From contig OY998176.1 of the NCBI GenBank assembly GCA_963921935.1, positions 48,323,813-48,387,812 of the forward strand: 64,000 bases of DNA. Direction: 5' to 3'. How positions within the stretch are numbered: the stretch's first letter is position 1; the number at the start of each line of letters is the position of its first letter. Position numbers and translations under genes: made by a program. The notes beneath the pieces are model-generated. The model had not been told where the DNA came from. It saw only the letters and a list, made by a program, of their open reading frames with translations, and did not search any database. Positions 1 to 11,694 of this stretch are shown here, in pieces. This DNA comes from Galeruca laticollis. Taxonomy: Eukaryota > Arthropoda > Insecta > Coleoptera > Chrysomelidae.

Positions 1-422
1 ATGTTTTGAGCATAATATTCGAACAGTAGTATACAGGGGAAGTTGAAATTAACTCACGGGAGAATTTGGTACTTAAAACCCAAATTCGAACAAGTATACT
101 AATGATATAAATAAAATATTAAAGCTTCTTTGTGGTAGATATTTGTACTTTCATATGTACATTTTTGGGTTTTTTGCAAATATTTACTATAAAATTAGAA
201 CATCCCATCACACTTTTTACAGAGTTAGGACTGGCAAAACAAAAACATCTTGGTTCTGGGTGCCGTCAATTATTGTTTATTTAGAACTATGTACAGATGT
301 GTTACAAATATTATATTACTCTAGTCGAATTCGTCTCATATATCTACAATTTTATAACAACTATTTACATTTTTACATTTGTTGCGTTTAATGTATTCAG
401 TCATACCACCTACAAACAAACA

Positions 423-1735
423 CTATAATGAAAAATATGTTTTAGATGTACAGGGATCATCAACAGTAAAATAATGATGTGCATCTACAAATGATTCTTC
501 AAAATCACTTTCTATATCAACTTCACCGTCCTCGCTATCTCCGTCTTCGGCTAAAATAATAATTATATCTACAACAGTATCTAAAAGTGGTTCATTGTTC
601 ATAAATTCATCTTCAATCTTTTTAACATGGTCACATCTAACTTTCCAATCGTTTGCAGAAAATGTGTCAAAAAATTCATTACAAAATTCTTTAACCTTTG
701 TAAAATTGAAGGACCCTTTTCGTTTGGCCACATATTCTTTAAGTGCCGCCCAAACACTTTCGATCGGATTTAAGTTCGGGTGATAAGGGGGTAGCCTTAA
801 AACTTGCAATCCATGTCGAATAAACAATTCATCAATTTTATAAGTTTTATATTCCGGTTTGTACATTTTTGCAACGTTATAAAGATCCGGTTTTAACATT
901 TATTCACTGTACCTAATATATGTTTCTTTCAGAAAGCCAGTTTTTTAATTATTGTTTAGTCCAAGCAGTCGAAGGTAATTTTTCATTTAGAACATTGTGA
1001 TATGGGGCGTTATCCGTTACTATAACAGCGTTTTTTGGTAGGTTTGGAATAAGTTTTTCTTTTACCCACTTCTCATAATTTTCGTACGCCATTTAATTAT
1101 GATAATCTCCTGTTTTTGACTGGGAGTCCCACATAATACCAGCATTAGGTACAAAACCATTTTCACTTCCTGCATGGACAATGATGAGCCTATTACCTTT
1201 TGAATCAGGTTTTCCTAATCATTCGTTATTCTTGTCGCTCCATCCTTTAAGGTGCGTGTGACATGAATGAATGTATGTTTCATCCATATAAATGATAGGT
1301 TTGTTCTGTTCTCTGTAGTTTCTTATCTTTCTTAAATATAGTAGGCGTGAATGTCTGCGTGACGTCCCATTAACAATGTTCATGTTGGTCCAACGAAAAC
1401 CAAAAGAATGTATTTGTTTCCGCAGAGACTCGCGACTTCCTGCGAAGCCATGACTACCTGCAAAGGTTTGGTATACATTTCTTAACGTGGGTACTTTTTT
1501 CTCGGATATCTGATAATTTATTATGCACCTTCTAAGTACAGTTTTGTCGAATTGATCCATATGAATACTGGACGTTCTTTGTTTTTAGTAGGCACATCAG
1601 TATTAGCATTATTTCCTGCCAGAGCTTCTTTTTTAATACGGAAAAGCTTTCTTTGGCTAACTCGTTCAATGACCTGACAATAAAATAAGTCGATATAAAT
1701 GTTGTATTACAAGTTTTACTCATGTGTATTTTCAT
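423..1735 (-). pseudogene. Decayed Tc1/mariner-superfamily (DDE_3) transposase
   Basis: Read on the minus strand from about 1735. An N-terminal part has GSRESLRKQIHSFGFRW. A first catalytic block, IIYMDETYIHS...KGWSD, lies near 1250-1310. A second, VIVTDNAPYH, lies near 1000-1030 and can be read between the ORFs. The C-terminal block LPPYHPNLNPIESVW lies near 740-800. At least three stops or frame changes break it, so it is inactive. The order D, D, E and the NPIE motif place it in the IS630-Tc1-mariner superfamily. I did not find its terminal inverted repeats. Confidence 0.75.
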
Positions 1736-1740
1736 ACAAA

Positions 1741-2796
1741 TAAAATGAGGAAGTAGTTAAATTTGTTTTCAGTGACCGTTCTTTGAAATAAAAATTTTTG
1801 TCGTGGTTTTCGGCCATTTAAAAGAAGTATTACATTCAAAAATACTATATTACTTTTCAGTTCATTAGATGTTTTAAATAATGTTTAGATTTTAGTTCAA
1901 AAATATGTTAATATAATCAAACCACAATTGTAAATGAAATCGGAAGATGGTTCAAAACAAATAATAAAACCGAAACGTAATAGAGGTATGGAATGAGTAT
2001 AATAATTATAATTATAACCTAAAAAGCCTATTACATTTAAATAGGTATCTTACACAAAATAAAGATGTACCCTTTTAATTACTCCTGTAGACAGAAACAG
2101 TATAGTTATTTATGCACAAGTGCACAAAGTTCCACGAATGGAAAAATTGACGCATGAGCCGCAGGCATGCAAAAACCAAAAAATGTCTCATTTAGGTTGC
2201 TCTAAACGGACTAAAAATGGCGTCGATTTGTTTGTCATGATGACATAACGGTGCATAAAATTGACGCATGAATGCATAAAATACTTTTTCTACTTCCGTT
2301 ACTAAAACCGCATTTTCAACACGGATTTGACATGCACAAAACGACTCTTTAAACACTAGTGTTTAAAATGCGAAAAGACTCATCTCATTCTTTTGTTTTT
2401 TAAACGTCAAATCAAGTGTATTGTTTGTATGTTAAATTTGATCTTCCGTGATAATTTTGTTGTTCTGTGTCATTTGATTTGTCAGTCAGCCGTCAGCCAT
2501 CGTCCGTAATGTTATGAATATAATTAAAAATTTCCCTTCCTGCGGGCGAAGAAAAAGTATAGTAAGCACGTCGTGTTAAAAACGTCTTTAGTCACTCGTT
2601 TCACAAGGCACTCGTTCCGCTTTGCTCCACCCGTGCCTAGTAAAACTCGTGACTAAAGTAACCTTTTTGACACTTGATACTTAATATAGTATTGCCTCAC
2701 CCTAATGTCACTTTTTTAAATCGTTTAACAAATAAATATTTTATGTACGAAAATCGATTTAAAAAATTTACTATCGAGTGTAAATTTGTTCAGTAA
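1741..2796. other. No gene; AT-rich repeat debris
   Basis: No coding signal was recognised. A short sequence containing AAATTGACGCATGA occurs twice (about 2145 and 2260). The part 2520-2690 has a TTTAGTCAC / GTGACTAAA inverted pair about 70 bp apart around a GC-rich centre, which looks like a MITE remnant but has no resolvable ends. Confidence 0.4.
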
Positions 2797-3051
2797 TTAC
2801 GTTGGCTTAAAAATTTTATTGCAATAATTAAAACTAACCTTTGTTAATGGAATTATTGACTTGCCATTGTTTGCCTCTTCGGTCATGAAATTTAAAACGT
2901 TCATAATTATTTCACGACACTGCTCACTCAACACACTTTCTATGAACTGTACTGTCGAAACGAAGCTTACTAATTCTGCCAGCGAAGCTCTTGCAATCCT
3001 TATACGTCTTTGCTTCGGCGCACCGGACGTTGCCAAACTTCCGACTGCCAA
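2797..3051 (-). CDS. Unrecognised reading frame, possible exon
   Basis: The minus-strand frame encodes a basic stretch (GAPKQRRIRIARASLAELV) followed by VSTVQFIESVLSEQCREII. After the codons IIPLTK the minus strand reads AAAG|GTTAGT, which would serve as a splice donor, so the true frame may end near 2840. Codon composition looks more gene-like than the flanks. I do not recognise a family. It could be an exon of a transposon accessory gene or of an unrelated gene within a larger intron. Confidence 0.3.
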   Translation of the reverse strand: MAVGSLATSGAPKQRRIRIARASLAELVSFVSTVQFIESVLSEQCREIIMNVLNFMTEEANNGKSIIPLTKVSFNYCNKIFKPT

Positions 3052-3091
3052 AATTAATTTGCCAACCTTTTCGAAGACGAGGTTGCAATGA

Positions 3092-3467
3092 CTAACGTTA
3101 ACTGTTACTTGGTAATAGCATTCTCAGTTAATAAGAAAAACCTATTAGACAATCATATAATTGGACCTATACAATTCACTTGTTTATTTCATCGAAACAT
3201 AACTTTACCTCGCTGCAGTTGATTAAAACAAGTCCCTACAGATGCCGCTAAAATATTTCTGATATTCAAAATTTCCTGGAGTATTTTGGAAAGGCAAATA
3301 TACCAACTATTAAGAAAATTTGATACATTTCAACAAATATTGTTTACCACATGATCTCCAACAAAAACGCAGAGCCGCAATTTGTGCAGAAGACTTCGAC
3401 GATATGGGTGTAGTATATTTAGAGTAAAGTTATTATAGATTGCAATTAATCTCGACAGAGGGGCAAC
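3092..3467. other. No gene recognised
   Basis: AT-rich sequence with no usable reading frame and no repeat recognised. Confidence 0.4.
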
Positions 3468-3475
3468 CCCATCTG

Positions 3476-3738
3476 CAGTAGCGTAACTAGGATAAAGCTC
3501 GGAGGGGGAGAGGTTTATGAACTACGGGGAGATCTGGATATCGGGAATTTTTTTAAATTTTGAGCCCCTAAAACTGCATTTTAGCTTTGTTTTTCTTATA
3601 AAATTATAGCCTACAGTTCCTAGCTTTTAGTACATTTCAATAGAGTATAGGTTTGCTGTGATTATGTATTAGATTTTTCTCATTTTTAGGGTTGGGGGGG
3701 TTCTATCCCCCCTCATCCCCCCCGTAGTTACGCCACTG
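3476..3738. mobile_element. hAT-like MITE, 263 bp
   Basis: The ends are inverted: the left starts CAGTAGCGTAACTA and the right end, reverse-complemented, starts CAGTGGCGTAACTA. The flanks are CCCATCTG (3468-3475) and CCTATCTG (3739-3746), an 8-bp target duplication with one mismatch, as hAT transposases make. Runs of G and C just inside both ends are also mirrored. There is no coding capacity, so it must have been moved in trans. Confidence 0.75.
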
Positions 3739-3746
3739 CCTATCTG

Positions 3747-4494
3747 ACTCACATATGAGAATGGGGGTGTCATTTACATCCTTAGAACATAAAGTAGTAC
3801 GGAACGACTCTTTCGTCAAGGACAGTTAACCGGAATGGTTATCCGCACAATAGTCTATACCAGTGGCGTCGTATATTTAATTTGGATAAAAATATTTCTA
3901 TAAAATGAAATTAATATTTTTTCGAGTAAATAATTTATCAAAACATCCAATTAATGGCATTACAGACATTCAAGTAGATAATATACAAATTCAAATCATT
4001 TTGGATAGCAGTCGAATGTAGGTTGTTTATTCGATTAATCGAAATAAAAAACGATAGTACATTAAAATTTTATTTACACTAAATCATACATTTAAATTGT
4101 TATTTACAATACATTATTGACCTTTGAATTGGATTTGTTTCGTATAAACCTGTCTAATTTTATCTACATTACTTGTAACATTTTTACAACTAAATTGAAT
4201 TCTCGTTTTCAAATATATTGGCATACACTCTTGATTAATAAAATTTTATGGCTTTCAATAGGATGGTTGTCATCAGGAATCATTTAAACAAATACATCTT
4301 TATCAATAAAATTTTTAATACATGACAACATATTTTATTAATATTAATTTTATTATTTTTGTTCCTCTCTAGTTCCAAATATTTTTCACAAGAGGAACAT
4401 AATGTTAATTACATCCTCACTAGGATATGTTAGCCAACCTTTTGAAAAGTCTGGTTTATTTCCCTGTAAAACATCAATACATTGTTCGCATTTC
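3747..4494. other. No gene; AT-rich filler
   Basis: A lone CAGTGGCGT-like end occurs near 3861, possibly a second broken MITE. The rest shows no recognisable coding or repeat structure. Confidence 0.35.
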
Positions 4495-5512
4495 AGGGAG
4501 GCCTGTAATTTTACTTTTCTCCCCAACCTATCTAATATGCGAGAAAAGTATTGGTTTACCGCAAAAAAAGTTGGAATTTTAAAATTTTTTTTGAGTTATT
4601 TTTACGTTTTCCATTAACAACAATACGAAAAAATGGTTTCTAGAAAAAAAATCCTGTGTGTATGTCGTCGTCGTTGTCGTCGGCCACTTTTTCTTACATG
4701 TCTTGTTAGCACGATACAGCCTCCGGAGTGCAATAAGTCATCAATTTTATGATCGAATATTGTTAAGGACATGTCACAGATGAACCCCATTGATTTTCAG
4801 TTCACCAGAGCCAGTACAACGGGTGCTATGGTACTTGAAGTACGACTTTTGTCATTTTTTAATAAATTTCAGTTTGTTAGCACGATACAACCTCCGGAGT
4901 TCAACAAGTCACCAATTTTATGATTGAATATTATTCGGGACATCTCACAGATGAGCCCTATTGATTTTCAGCTCACCACCGCGAATACAACAGGTACTAT
5001 AGTATTTTAAGTACGATATTTTTGTCAATTTGTAGAAGTTTCAGTTTGTTAGCACGATACAGCCTCCGGAGTATATACAAGTGACCAATTTCATGATTGG
5101 ATATTATTCAGAGGGTCTCAAAGATTAAGCCTATTGATATTCAGCTCACTAAAGCCAGTACAACGGGTGCTATGGTACTTGAAGTACCAAATTTTTGTCA
5201 TTTTAGTAGAATTTTCAGTTTGTTAGCACGATACAGCCTCCAGAGAGTTTACGATTAATCAATTTTATGATTGAATACTGTTCAAGGTGTCTCACATATG
5301 TACCCTATTGATTTTCAGTTGACTAGAGCGAGTACAGCGGGTCCTATAAATCCAGATATACTACATTTTTGGTTATTTTTGGATAAATTTCGGTTTGTTA
5401 GCACGATACATTCCCCGAACTGTATACAAGTAACAATTTTATGATAGAATATTGTTCAGGGCCACAGACGCGGAAAAGTTAGTTTTAATCTTTAAAACCG
5501 TTTATTTTCGTA
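4495..5512 (-). mobile_element. Crypton copy A: 3' end only
   Basis: This is the 3' part of a Crypton element in minus orientation. The outer end (about 4530, CCCAACCTATCTAATATGCG) matches the ends of copies B (about 10940) and C (about 11515). It is followed by a GTCGTCGTCGTTGTCGTCGG block and a five-unit tandem array. The inner edge (about 5475-5510) still matches the last recombinase codons (NGFKD and stop) of copy B, after which the recombinase is missing. Next to it lies the P-element fragment. Confidence 0.7.
4695..5470 (-). repeat. Five-unit tandem array in Crypton copy A (~172 bp units)
   Basis: Each unit contains TTGTTAGCACGATACA, a CTCCGGAG or variant, CAATTTTATGATTGAATA and TTGATTTTCAG. 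The unit anchor CAATTTTATGAT recurs at about 4742, 4912, 5084, 5259 and 5433. Units differ from one another by more than the same unit differs between copies A and C, so the array was inherited as a whole. Confidence 0.85.
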
Positions 5513-5589
5513 ACGAAACCCGATATATTTAATTATCTCAAATTTATATTGGGAAAGATTATTATACTGAAACATATAATCACGATCAT

Positions 5590-6640
5590 TTAAAAAATAT
5601 GGTATATGATTCCAATTTTCAGTATGATCAGCCTCCATTACTTTCATTAATAATGTCTAGGGCTGCTTTACTTTTACTTACATTTAAAATATTAATTTGT
5701 TCCAATGGAACACAATTTCCAGCACCATGTTCCCGTACTTCGGCGTGTATTAAAATCTTTTTATATGCAGATATAAATTGTCTGCTGGTTGGGTTATTGT
5801 TGTAATCCCCTTTCGATCTTATTGTACCAAAGAATAATTCTTAGTAGTCTTGGCAGCATTTGTACATTGGAATAAACGTTAATATTTTATTAAATTCAAC
5901 ATATTGCTGAAATATATTTAATAAGCAATCAAATCCCAATAAAAAACCCAAATGTACAGTTTTTCTCTTTGAATCCAGAATACAGACGCCATTCTTTAAT
6001 TTTTTTAAATATTTTGATAATTTTTTATAAAATTCTTTTATATTTTGACAACTCATCTATCATCATCATATTCAAATTCATTAAGTGATCTAGAATTTAA
6101 AATGTCAAAAGCATCATTAATTAATAATATAAAATGTATTGTTTGCAATTTTTAAATTCTTCTAGTTTTAAAATTTCACAACTGAAAAGCAGCGCAGCAG
6201 CAACAGATTTGCTTAATAATTTCACTTTCATTTTTTGTTTAAAAAAATGTAGGTGCCCTTTTCTTAATTTATTGCCTAGATGTAGCCCTTCAGTTTCTGG
6301 TAAAGCATTTAACTTGGCTAGATAACTAAAATCTACAATGTTGTCATCAATATCAATAAATCGTTTGACATCGCCAAAACAATTCCTCACTAATTTAACC
6401 ATATGAGGGGAATCTAACATTGCAAAATATGTTTTATTGTTATGGATAAATTCAGATTTTATATCACTATCTAACTTACCACCTAATAATCAAAACTTAC
6501 TGAGATTTTTGTTATATTCATCATTAGTAATATTAGTAATAAGTCCTATATTACTTAAGAGTGTTAAGCACTGTTTTAATATATTTATTTTTTGTTCGCT
6601 GGTAATACTACATATGAAAAAATATGTCTCAAATGGACTG
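5590..6640 (-). pseudogene. P-element (THAP9-type) transposase fragment
   Basis: On the minus strand from about 6635: SITSEQKINILKQCLTLLSN, then LGGKLDSDIKSEF, MLDSPHMVKLVRNCFG, GLHLGNKLRKGH, FKQKMKVKLLS and GFLLGFD. The order and motifs match the catalytic core of P-element/THAP9 transposases as I remember the family. Frame changes near 6110 and 5830 and several stops disable it; weaker matches continue to about 5600. The N-terminal THAP finger is not present. At its upstream edge it joins the pogo transposase in the same frame. Confidence 0.7.
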
Positions 6641-7599
6641 AAAATTGATTTGTCCATTGGTTGAAGCCAGTGTGTTGTGTTGCTGGGTAGACAGTACAAA
6701 ACTATGTTGTGTTTATCTGCTTCTTCTACGATGGTACAGTCTAAATGAGATGAAGCACCATCAAATATGAGCAGTATTTTTCCTTCCGGTTTAAATTTCG
6801 CAAAGTGTTTAATTCATTCTACAAAAGCCTCCGTCGTCATACTACCCTTAGCGGTCATCATTAGAATGGATCCTTATGGAAGGTTACCCTTCCATTCTGG
6901 GTTTTCCCTGATTCCCTTCATCAAAATCATCGGATGTATTACGTTTCCCAGTGCATTCCTACATGCCACGATTGTGACATTTTCTGCGTGTTCTTCGGCA
7001 ATCAGATGAATATTTCTCACTCCTTTTTGAGCTAGTACTTCCGGTGCTTTGTGTAGCTTTAGTTGGCATCCCTTTTCATCTAAGTTATAAATTAAATGAG
7101 GTTTATCGTGCAAATCTAGCTCAGCTTACAGGTCTCTCAATTTTGCAAAGTGATCATTAAAGATAAATTTGTTTAATTTTGCAGCTCTAGCAGCGTTAAG
7201 CGGTTGAGCCCTTCTTTTCGAAATATCAGGATTACGTTTTAAAAACAGTGTCATCCATTTGCGCCCAGCCATTTTTTCTTTTAAAAAAGGATGAGCGATT
7301 TTATTTTTCTCACAAAATGTGAAAACGCTTCTGCGTAAAACCTTTCCTGTTAACGGCATTCCAATCTATGCTAATCTTTTAATTCGAATGATCAGATCTT
7401 TCTCCCTATCTTCACTCAAAAAAGTACTTCTACCAATTTTTTTCTCCGTACTACCTGTTATCATGTGGTTTCTTAAAGTCCTCCTTGGTATAGAGTAAAG
7501 CCTACTTGCAGCTCGAACACTGAGCTCCCCGCTACTGACAGAAGCCATTGCTGCCGTTAATTGTTGCTGACTCCACAAAGCTCTTATTTTAGGCGGCAT
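6640..7599 (-). pseudogene. pogo-type transposase, 3' truncated
   Basis: It starts MPPKIRALWSQQQLTAAMA with a psq-type helix-turn-helix (SVRAASRLYSIPRRTLRNH). The catalytic aspartates appear in YNLDEKG (about 7085), LLIFDGASSHLD (about 6745) and HWLQPMDKSIFS (about 6660). The frame is continuous over about 950 bp but has stops near 7366, 7126 and 6820 (the last replaces a Trp). The protein runs into P-element sequence after about 6640. A 22-bp palindrome built on ACTAATAAGG lies just upstream (7642-7663). Confidence 0.8.
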
Positions 7600-8390
7600 G
7601 CTGAAATAAAAAAAGAAATCTAATAAGAATATCAGTTTAATACTAATAAGGGGCCTTATTAGTATACACCAAAAAGGGTCTTATTAGTATGCATCAAAAG
7701 AAGTCATGTTTTATAAAATAAATATATTCAAAACTTGGTTTTTCTTCAAAGTTTGGTAATTCTAACTTCACTATGTTCAAAAAGAATATTCAACGAATGA
7801 TTTCAGTTAATTTTAACTTAAAATACTCACCTGTTTCGAAAATATCGACCCAAAGAAAAAAACACGTTTTTAATAAAATAGATAGTCCGATGTTGCACTC
7901 GTCACGTTTCTTGCTACACTAGCGAAATAGAGCGGCTCAAGCGGCCTGGCCTCTACTTGGACATGCCCTTTCAAGGTTATTCAATTACAACGATCATTAC
8001 ATACTGTAAAGCGATACCAATATTATCAGAGGACCTTATCGGGCTCGTGGGCCTTATTTGGCTCAGGTCCCTTATGCATTACGTAACTAAAAAAACAACT
8101 AAAACTTAGAAAATCCGATTATAAACTAAAAACATAGAAGTAACGAATAAACCGCAAAATACAACATAAAAACAAACTTTTTAACAACGTCCAAACAAAC
8201 CATGAGTCATAAAATGTTTATCCAAAATGGCAGTCTGTGTCTCTTTCGTTTAACATAGAAGAAATAGCGCACGCCCCTTCCTTACTACTTCTAATTCTAA
8301 GTTTACATCCGAGATATATACACAAAACCTACAACTACCTTTCTCGTTTTCGAAGATCTGTTTTTAAGGGATAGTTCAATCGAAATTTCT
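7600..8390. other. No gene; flank of pogo element
   Basis: The segment has repeated short motifs (GGCCTTATTAGTAT, GGTCTTATTAGTAT and, near 8030-8080, GGACCTTATC / GGGCCTTATTTG / GGTCCCTTATGC). These may be terminal or subterminal repeats of the neighbouring pogo element. No coding signal was seen. Confidence 0.35.
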
Positions 8391-8412
8391 TATCAAGTAT
8401 CTTTATTGTGAT

Positions 8413-8530
8413 GGATTCTATTTTCTTTGCAGAAGCAATCGGAATCATCAAAGCTTTAGAATTCATTGAAAGACGCAGTTCTAAAAAATCCATCATAATA
8501 TCGGATTCCTTATTAGTCGACCTTTTGATA
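8413..8530 (+). pseudogene. LINE RNase H fragment
   Basis: The plus strand reads DSIFFAEAIGIIKALEFI and, after a short gap, KKSIIISDSLLVDL. This is the pattern around the second and third catalytic residues of the RNase H domain in Jockey/I-type retrotransposons (FxAE...AL, then SDS). It is about 40 codons long with no other part of the element recognised around it. Confidence 0.55.
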
Positions 8531-8562
8531 TTTATGCTACTTTTGATAATCAAATTATTCAA

Positions 8563-9036
8563 AAAATTAAACTGAAATTTTTTTGCTCTAGTAAAAATCC
8601 AATGAAATCAGTTAATTTGAGGTCATTTGATTGAACACAAGCAATCAGAACAACATTATACTGAAAACAGATCCCATGGGCTGTTTTCACTCTATCACGT
8701 TGCTATGGATACAATTTGATTATTTATTTCGATTTTGACGTTTCAAATATTTAATATTTCAAAATGTCATGATTTGGTCATAATACTGACGAGAATATTA
8801 ATGAAATTATAGAAGCTCTGTACTTCTTTTCTATAATTAGCAAAAAATTTTCTATCCGAATAACCCTCGAACATTGATAAATGCTCTAAAAATTTTATAA
8901 CAACTTTCTGAAGCTTGTTGCTTATAGGCAACAGCTAGCTATCGAAAATTTCCCTACAGGTTCGAAACTACAGTAACCAGTGGTAAAATTGCGCTTTTGT
9001 CATTTTGACATATGACACATTTTAAAATTCGTTGAA
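8563..9036. other. No gene; Crypton copy B 5' region at right
   Basis: Non-coding AT-rich DNA. The last 100 bp are the 5' leader of Crypton copy B. A short match, TATCGAAAATTTCCCT, is shared between about 8940 and 18277. Confidence 0.35.
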
Positions 9037-9990
9037 ATGTCGCGATTTGGACAAGATTCTTTAAGTTCTATTCAAGAAAGCGTGACCGAAAGTAAACCCA
9101 AAAACACAATACTGAACCATAAATATATATGGAGACAGTTTATGGATTTTAATAAAGACAGAAATTTTAGTTTACACGAAAACACTTCAATACCGACGCT
9201 CGCAAATATTCTTACTGCCTGGGCCTATAACATGAAAAAGAAAAACGTTGAGGATTACAAAGACTTTACTGTGAAGACTATTTGGAATGTAACGTCAAAA
9301 TTATTAATGGAAAAATACCAGGACGAATATAATAATAAATTTAATCTTTTCATTGACACGGAATTTAAGACTGCCCGTGAGGCAAAAAATGCCAAAAGGA
9401 AGCAAAGCGCTGTATCACTAAAATACGAAGAGTTCCAAGTCATGGTACAAAAATGTGATGAAGAAACGCCTGATGGTTTACAAAAGAAATTATTTTTTGT
9501 TTTATCGTACGAATTAGCATGGCGAGGAGGAGAGGTAGTAAAATGTTTGACTTCCTGGCGGAATGGAATACAACCCAATATTCGACAAAACAACGCGGGG
9601 ATAAACCTTGCACTATATCCAAGTGGTTGGTTAGAAACATAGTTAACCCGGAATTGTGTCCAGTAAGGTTGTTTAGAAAATTCTTGGAAAAAAGAAAGTA
9701 CATATATATTCCGAGATTGTTCTTAACTGTTAATCCCTCCTGGAAATTGGGCAAGTGGTATATGAACATCCCTGTCGGAAACAACGTGATCACTCAGAGA
9801 ACCTCAATAGTAGCAAAAAGGTCAGGTTTGGCGACAGAGAAATTTTAAATTACCAATCATTCAATTAGCAAAGAAAGGGGTTGAGGAAAATACGTTGATA
9901 AAAACTGGCCATTCAAATCCGAAGTCCAGAAAGCCGTATTTACAACTGGGCGAGGAACACCATTCAAAAATAAATGGTTTTAAAGATTAA
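9037..9990 (+). pseudogene. Crypton tyrosine recombinase, copy B
   Basis: The start MSRFGQDSLSSIQE is shared in pattern with copy C. An N-terminal helical DNA-binding region is followed by LSYELAWRGGEVV, which fits the first catalytic Arg. Then come SKWLVRN...NPELCPVRLF, and near the end KTGHSNPKSRKPYLQL, the His/Arg/Tyr block. It ends NGFKD and stop at 9990. The frame changes around 9530 and again near 9850, so it is a pseudogene. Tyrosine recombinases of this type move Cryptons by site-specific recombination without terminal inverted repeats. Confidence 0.8.
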
Positions 9991-10009
9991 AACTAACTTT
10001 TCCGCATCT

Positions 10010-10790
10010 GTGGCCCTGAACAATATTCTATCATGAAATTGTTACTTATATACACTTCGGGGAATGTATCGTGCCAACAAACCAAAATTTCTCTAAAAAT
10101 AACCAAAAATGTAGTATATCTGGATTTATAGGACCCGCTTTACTCGCTCTAGTCAATTGAAAATCAATAGGGTACATCTTTAAGACACCTTGAACAATAT
10201 TCAATCATAAAATTGATCAATCGTATACTCTCTGGAGGCTGTATTGTGCTAACAAACTGAAAATTCTCCTAAAATGACAAAAATTTGGTACTTCATGTAC
10301 CATAGCACCCGTTGTACTGGCTTTAGTAAGCTGCATATCAATAGGATTTATCTTTGAGACGCTTTGAATAATATCCAATCATAAAATTAGTCACTTGTAT
10401 TTACTCCGGAGGCTGTATCGTGCTAACACACTGAAACTTCTCCAAAAATGACAAAAATATCGTACTTAAAGTACTGTAGCACCTGTTTTATTGGCTCTGG
10501 TGAGCTGAAAATTCAATAGGGTTCATCAGTGAGATGTCCTGAATAATATTCAATCATAAAATTGGTGACTTGTTGAACTCCGGAGGCTGTGCTAACAAGC
10601 TGAAATTTCTCAAAAAATAACAAAATGTCGTACTTCAAGTACCATAGCACCCGTTGTACTGGCTCTGGTGAGCTGAAAATCAATAGGGTTCATCTGTGAG
10701 ATGTCCTGAATAATATTCAATCATAAAATTGGTGAATTATTGCACTCCGGAGGCTGTATCGTGCTAACAAGACATGTAAGAAAAAGTGGC
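10010..10790 (+). repeat. Five-unit tandem array in Crypton copy B
   Basis: Read in minus orientation it matches arrays A and C. The anchor (TCAATCATAAAATTG and variants) recurs at about 10022, 10196, 10370, 10544 and 10712. The unit nearest the recombinase has CGGGGAATGTATCG, exactly as the recombinase-proximal units of A and C do. Confidence 0.85.
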
Positions 10791-10944
10791 CGACGACGAC
10801 GACATACACACAGGATTTTTTTTCTAAAAACAATTTTTACGTGTTGTTGTTGACGGAAAACGTGAAAATAACACAAAAATTTTGTTCAAAATTCCAACTT
10901 TTTTTGGGGTAAACCAATACTTTTCTCGCATATTAGATAGGTTG

Positions 10945-11136
10945 GGCGGAAAAGTAATAGTAGAAAAAATGAGAGACAATGATAGAGCTAATACAGAAAC
11001 TAATATAGCTAATGTGCCTACAATAAGATCTTTGAGTTCTAATTCAATGGCGCATACGTCAACAAGTAGTGCAGCGGGCTCCAGAAATAGTAATTTTTAC
11101 AATTGTGTTTTCCACTGTAATTCGTGCAATTTTTAG
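10945..11136 (+). pseudogene. Possible Crypton recombinase C-terminal tail
   Basis: Right after the end of copy B the plus strand stays open. It encodes a Ser/Thr/Asn-rich stretch (SSNSMAHTSTSSAAGSRNS) ending NFYNCVFHCNSCNF and stop. Crypton-derived and related recombinases often end in a similar N-C-x-F tail. This is suggestive only; it may be the tail of a different copy. Confidence 0.35.
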
Positions 11137-11500
11137 TTTCTACAATTTCAGTCTCATTTTAGTTCATGTTCATATACCTAAATTGTTGTTTAAATAAAAA
11201 TTTCAAACTAACGTACTTTTATTTCTTCTACTCGAGAAATATTCACTAGTTATATCACAAGAGGTGAATATTTATTTGAATATTTTTTGACACTTTTGTG
11301 TAAAATTTATTGAAAACATTTTTAAAGAGAATTCTTGTCGAGGGCTATATTTACAGAAATTTGCCGGAAAAATGTCAAAAAATATTCAAAATATATACCT
11401 CGAGTGGTATATGGTCAGATTATACACCGAAAAAGACGAAAACATACAACGAAATGGAAGATTTTCAAAATAATTTATGTAGCTACAGAATTTATATTAC
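11137..11500. other. No gene between convergent Crypton ends
   Basis: AT-rich spacer between copies B and C. No coding signal was recognised. Confidence 0.4.
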
Positions 11501-11694
11501 ATTTCCGCCCAACCTTTCTATATGCGAGAAAAGTATTGGTTTACCCCAAAAAAAGTTGGAATTATGAAATTTTTTTTAGTTATTTTCACGTTTTCCATCA
11601 ACAACAACACGAAAAAACGGTTTTTAGAAAAAAAATCCTGTGTGTATGTCGTCGTCGTTGTCGTCGGCCACTTTTCCTTACATGTCTTGTTAGC

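Larger units (their letters stand above)
8950..10945 (+). mobile_element. Crypton copy B (longest of three)
   Basis: The recombinase is followed within 20 bp by the five-unit array and ends at about 10945, where the reverse complement of the shared terminal sequence (CGCATATTAGATAGGTTGGG) occurs. The 3' boundary is set by comparison with copies A and C. The 5' boundary is only a guess. Confidence 0.7.

Noticed and set aside
10945..11136. Independent host gene with the tail NFYNCVFHCNSCNF
   Set aside because: It is open only because it extends from the Crypton end and looks like a recombinase tail; kept as a low-confidence Crypton remnant.
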